Assembly (NCBI GenBank): GCA_009784995.1 | Contig: WQXE01000021.1 | Location: 1 to 19,222, forward strand | Direction of reading: 5' to 3' | Source: Treponema sp. | Lineage (GTDB): Bacteria > Spirochaetota > Spirochaetia > Treponematales > Breznakiellaceae | Length of the DNA stretch: 19,222 nucleotides | Shown: positions 15,679-19,222 of the stretch, in pieces | How the letters are laid out: each line of letters opens with the position of its first letter | How positions within the stretch are numbered: the first letter of the stretch is position 1 | Made by a program: the position numbers and the translations under genes | The notes under the pieces: generated by a model | The model's database searches: none | What the model saw: the letters and a program-made list of their open reading frames with translations, nothing else | Told to the model about the DNA's origin: nothing

Positions 15679-18600
15679 ATGTTACACATAGGTATTGATG
15701 TAGGTTCCACTACAGTTAAAACCGTGGTGATACAACCTGAAACAAAAGAAATATTATTTTCCCGGTATGAGCGGCATAATGCCAGCCAGAGTGAAAAAGT
15801 ATATTCATTCTTACAGGAGATTTTTTCCGCGTTTCCAAATGAACAATATCGTTTAGCGTTCTGCGGTTCAGGAAGCAGAACTATCGCTCAAATATTACAA
15901 GCGCCTTATATACAGGAAGTTGTCGCCAATTCCATAGCTGTAAGAGCTTTTTATCCAAACGCTAAAGTCGCGATAGAACTTGGCGGGCAGGATGCCAAAA
16001 TTGTTTTTTTTCATCATGATCATATAACAAATCGACTTACAGCAAGTGATATGCGTATGAACGGAAGCTGCGCTGGAGGAACCGGAGCGTTTATTGACGA
16101 AGTAGCCGCTTTATTACGAACCCAAATAGAAGATTTTAACAGTCTTGCCGCGAAGGGTACGTAAGTTTACGATATATCGGGCCGCTGCGGCGTTTTCGCG
16201 AAAACCGATATTCAGCCGCTTTTGAATCAGGGCGGATTACTTCCCGATATAGCGCTTTCAACTTTCCACGCGATCGCTAAACAAACCATTGGAGGACTCG
16301 CGCAAGGGCTGGAAATAAAACCTCCTGTCGTTTTCGAAGGCGGACCTCTTACATTTAATCCCGCTTTAATCGATGTATTCGCAAAGCGGCTTGGACTTTC
16401 CTCTTCCGATATAATTCTGCCTCCAAACGCCGAAATTTTTATAGCGTACGGCGCCGCTCTTTCCATTAATGAAATGTTTAATAACAGTTTTGCGGAAAAT
16501 ATTGATCCAACATCAGCGCTTGCAACCCTTTCCAAATATAAAGAATTTATAACAAAAGAAAATGTTACGCAAAATATAAACTTCTTTGACAATGAACAGG
16601 AATATGACGATTTTAAAAAACGGCATATAATACAAAAAATTAATACAAATTCTTTTACAAAAAATACCAATTTAAAAGTATATATGGGTATTGACGCGGG
16701 CTCTACTACAACTAAATGTGTTTTAATCGATGAAAGCGAAGATGTAGTTGACTATTTTTACAGTCCCAACAAGGGAGAACCGTTAAAAGTAATAAAACAG
16801 GCGTTACTCGACATGTTCGAGAAATACCGTAACGCTGGTATCAATCTTGAGATTATCGCTTTGGGAACAACAGGTTATGGAGAACTGTTATTCGACAAGG
16901 CTTTAGGCGCGGATTTTCATACAGTAGAAACTGTCGCTCATGCCGCGGCGGCGCAAAAATATATACCGGGTGTAAGTTTTATTCTTGACATTGGCGGTCA
17001 GGACATGAAAGCCATAAATATTTCCAATGGTATAGTTACCAATATTACTGTAAACGAAGCCTGCTCTTCAGGCTGCGGTTCTTTTTTGGAAACATTCGCG
17101 GAAACTTTAAATATACCTGTAAATAAAATAGCGCAATCCGCTTTTAACGCTAAAAACCCCGCCCGCCTCGGCAGCCGCTGTACAGTTTTTATGAACAGTA
17201 CAATCATAACAGAGCAAAAAAACGGCAAACAAGCTGATGACATTATGGCGGGTTTGTGCCGCTCGATAGTAGAAAATGTGTTTACTAAAGTTGTGCGCAT
17301 TTCAAACACAGCTCAGCTGGGAGATAAAATTGTAGTGCAGGGCGGCACTCTAAAAAACGACGCTGTATTAAGAGCGCTTGAACAATATCTTGATAAACAT
17401 GTAGTACGAGCGCCCTACCCCGGAGAAATGGGCGCGATCGGTATCGCTCTTTTAACAAAACGCGAAATCGAAGAAAACGGGTTCACTTCACCTCACGGAC
17501 CGCGTGATCGTTCGCGTTTTATTGGTTTTGAAGCTTTAAAAGATTTTGATTATACGCAAGAAGCGAATTTAATTTGCCTGTTTTGCGCCAACAATTGCAA
17601 TCGCACATTGGTTCGTTTTTCAAATAATTTAACATGGGTTACGGGCAACCGCTGTGAACGCGGCGAACTTGTAGGAGATCCAAATGATCAAGTTTTACGT
17701 GATGAAATAAACAAAAGAACAAAAATAATGAATTCCATTCCGGATATGATAAAATTACGCGATGAACTTGTTTTTAAAGATTATCCCTATACACAAATAA
17801 TTCCGTTAAATAATATTACAATCGGCTTGCCTCGTGTATTGGATTTCTGGCGTAATATGCCATTTTGGAAAGTTTTCTTTGGAGCTTTGGGATTTACAAC
17901 TGTTATTTCCAAAAAAAGTTCGCGCCATCTGTACGAAAAAGGCATACAGTATGTAGCAAGTGACACCGTGTGTTTCCCCGCAAAACTTGTACACGGACAT
18001 ATCGAGGATTTAATAGAAAAAAAGGTTGACAGAATTTTCTTCCCGCAAATTAACAGGCTTCCCCCCGATAATCCGGAGCGTTTCAGCACTTTTACATGCC
18101 CTGTTTTAAAGGGTTATCCATTGTCAGTAAAATTTTCCAATAACCCGCTGGAAAAACACAATATTCAATTTGATTCTCCAATATGCCACTGGTTTTCCAA
18201 AAGGGATCAGGATTTTCAATTATGCCGTTATATGAAAGAAACTTTTAACATTCCAAAAAAGAAAGTTCTAGTAGCGATAAAACAGGCAGAAGGCGCACTG
18301 GAAATTTTTAACCAAACAATGACAGATAACGGAAAAAAAATAATCGAAGATGTACAGCGTAATGGCAAGTTCGCTGTTGTTATAGCGGGGCGGCATTATC
18401 AATATGACGATCATGTTAATCATAATTTATCGCGTTATTTTACAAGTATGGGAATACCTGTTTTAACACTCGATTCCCTTCCCAATCTTGGAAAAGTAAA
18501 CCTGGAAAAATCCCGTGTAGAAATAACAAATAATAATCACGCGCGCCTTTTATCGGGAGCGATAATAGCCGCGCAGCATCCGGCGCTGGAATATGTAGAC

Positions 18601-19222
18601 ATATTCAGTTTCGGCTGCGGGCATGACGCTGTTTACACGGATGAAATCGAACGAATCATGAAAGAAATCTCCGGTAAATCTCCATTAATTTTAAAAATGG
18701 ATGAAAGTGAAATCGCCGGTCCCTTACGCATAAGAGTGCGCTCATTTATAGAAACAGTAATGATACGGCGAAAAAAAACGCCGCATAACGCTTTACCTTT
18801 AGGTGATCCGTATCCTGTAAAACTTTATAAAAAAGATAAACACAAAACAATTTTAATTCCAAACGCTAGCAGAGCGTTCTGCCTGGTATTAAGTTCATGT
18901 CTTTCTCATGATGGTTACAAAGCTGTACCTCTTCCAATGGGAGGCGCCGAAGCTATCGCTATGGGAAAAAAATATGTGCATAACGATATGTGTTTACCCG
19001 CTCAAATTGTAATCGGTGAAGCTATCCTTGCGTTAAAAAGCGGAAAATATGATCCCGATAACACAGTAGTAGGCACTCCAAAAGTTTTATGCGACTGCCG
19101 CCTCGCGAATTATATGCCATTAACAAGAAAAGCGTTAGACGAAGCCGGCTTTCCGCAGGTCCCTGTTATTTCAACAGATATGTTAGATTTAAAAAACGCG
19201 CATCCGGGCATGAACTTTACAA
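15679..19222 (+). pseudogene. 2-hydroxyacyl-CoA dehydratase activase-type large protein, interrupted by in-frame TAA; 3' end beyond window
   Basis: This is a multidomain protein of the BadF/BadG/BcrA/BcrD ATPase family (activator of 2-hydroxyacyl-CoA dehydratases) fused to dehydratase-like parts. Family members are about 1,400 aa. The first ATPase domain starts IGIDVGSTTVKT, has LGGQDAKI (101-108) and a cluster cysteine C131 (NGSCAGGTG). Codon 162 is TAA. The same frame continues without another stop for 1,019 codons: C170 (GRCGVFAKTDIQP), FEGGPL, a second ATPase domain from codon 337 (GIDAGSTTTK; IGGQDMK; C462 and C501), a DUF2229-like region from about 715 (ASDTVCFPAKLVHGH) and HgdB-like segments toward the edge (FGCGHD, NDMCLPAQ). 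No good ribosome-binding site supports a restart after the stop. It could be a fresh nonsense mutation, a readthrough gene or a sequence error. The target dehydratase is unknown. Confidence 0.85.
16162..16164 (+). other. Isolated in-frame TAA stop inside the activase gene
   Basis: The local reading is GGT ACG TAA GTT TAC GAT, so the family segment KGT-x-VYDISGRCGVFAK is broken at one codon only. Both sides are in the same frame, so no insertion or deletion is involved. One base change from AAA, GAA, CAA, TCA or TTA would produce it. Confidence 0.93.

Noticed and set aside
16162..16164. Selenocysteine or another recoded amino acid at the stop
   Set aside because: The codon is TAA, not TGA, and no selenocysteine or pyrrolysine role is known at this family position. 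Other genes in the window end normally with TAA (for example the AAA and MBL-fold genes), so a genome-wide TAA reassignment is not supported.
16227..16670. 147-codon open frame on the minus strand
   Set aside because: It lies wholly antisense to the activase gene, whose plus-strand frame has clear family motifs. It shows no recognisable domain and no ribosome-binding site. I treat it as a shadow.

Overview
The window looks like a chromosomal housekeeping segment from a spirochete of the Treponema type, possibly a gut lineage. That assignment is an inference from gene content and protein resemblance and was not tested by a search. The DNA is fairly AT-rich, yet CGCG and GCG words are common. 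Genes are tightly packed and no stretch over 300 bases lacks a gene. I see no tRNA, rRNA, CRISPR array, insertion sequence or phage gene.

Layout: (1) asnS (minus) and guaB (plus) are divergent. (2) guaB is followed by a palindromic repeat and then a TIGR02757/DUF2400-family gene, which ends 2 bp from the end of a convergent AAA ATPase gene. (3) The AAA gene lies just downstream of malQ (minus), probably in the same transcript. (4) metK diverges from malQ and is followed 18 bp later by an Ldh_2-type NAD(P)-dependent dehydrogenase, whose 3' end overlaps a convergent metallo-beta-lactamase-fold gene by 12 bp. (5) A minus-strand operon runs from a secreted LamG/FN3 protein to an HDOD protein (4-bp ATGA overlap) and on to the MBL-fold hydrolase. 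(6) Divergent from it is uvrC, followed by a very large 2-hydroxyacyl-CoA dehydratase activase-type gene that runs off the right edge.

The strongest observation is in the last gene. It has a single in-frame TAA at codon 162, and the same frame then stays open for 1,019 codons to the window edge with clear family homology. The stop falls between the two cysteines expected to bind the [4Fe-4S] cluster of the first ATPase domain. An automated caller would report only a 161-aa fragment and miss the rest.

Other points of interest: a palindromic repeat inserted in frame inside uvrC (33 codons) and a related-looking repeat after guaB; several genes whose -10 box sits 4 to 6 nt before the start codon with no Shine-Dalgarno sequence (candidate leaderless mRNAs), next to genes with strong Shine-Dalgarno sequences; an AAA protein whose N-terminal half looks like an ATPase module without a P-loop; and a MalQ with a spacing of catalytic residues like DPE2. 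I found no wholly new multi-gene system. The novelty is in gene structure and expression signals.
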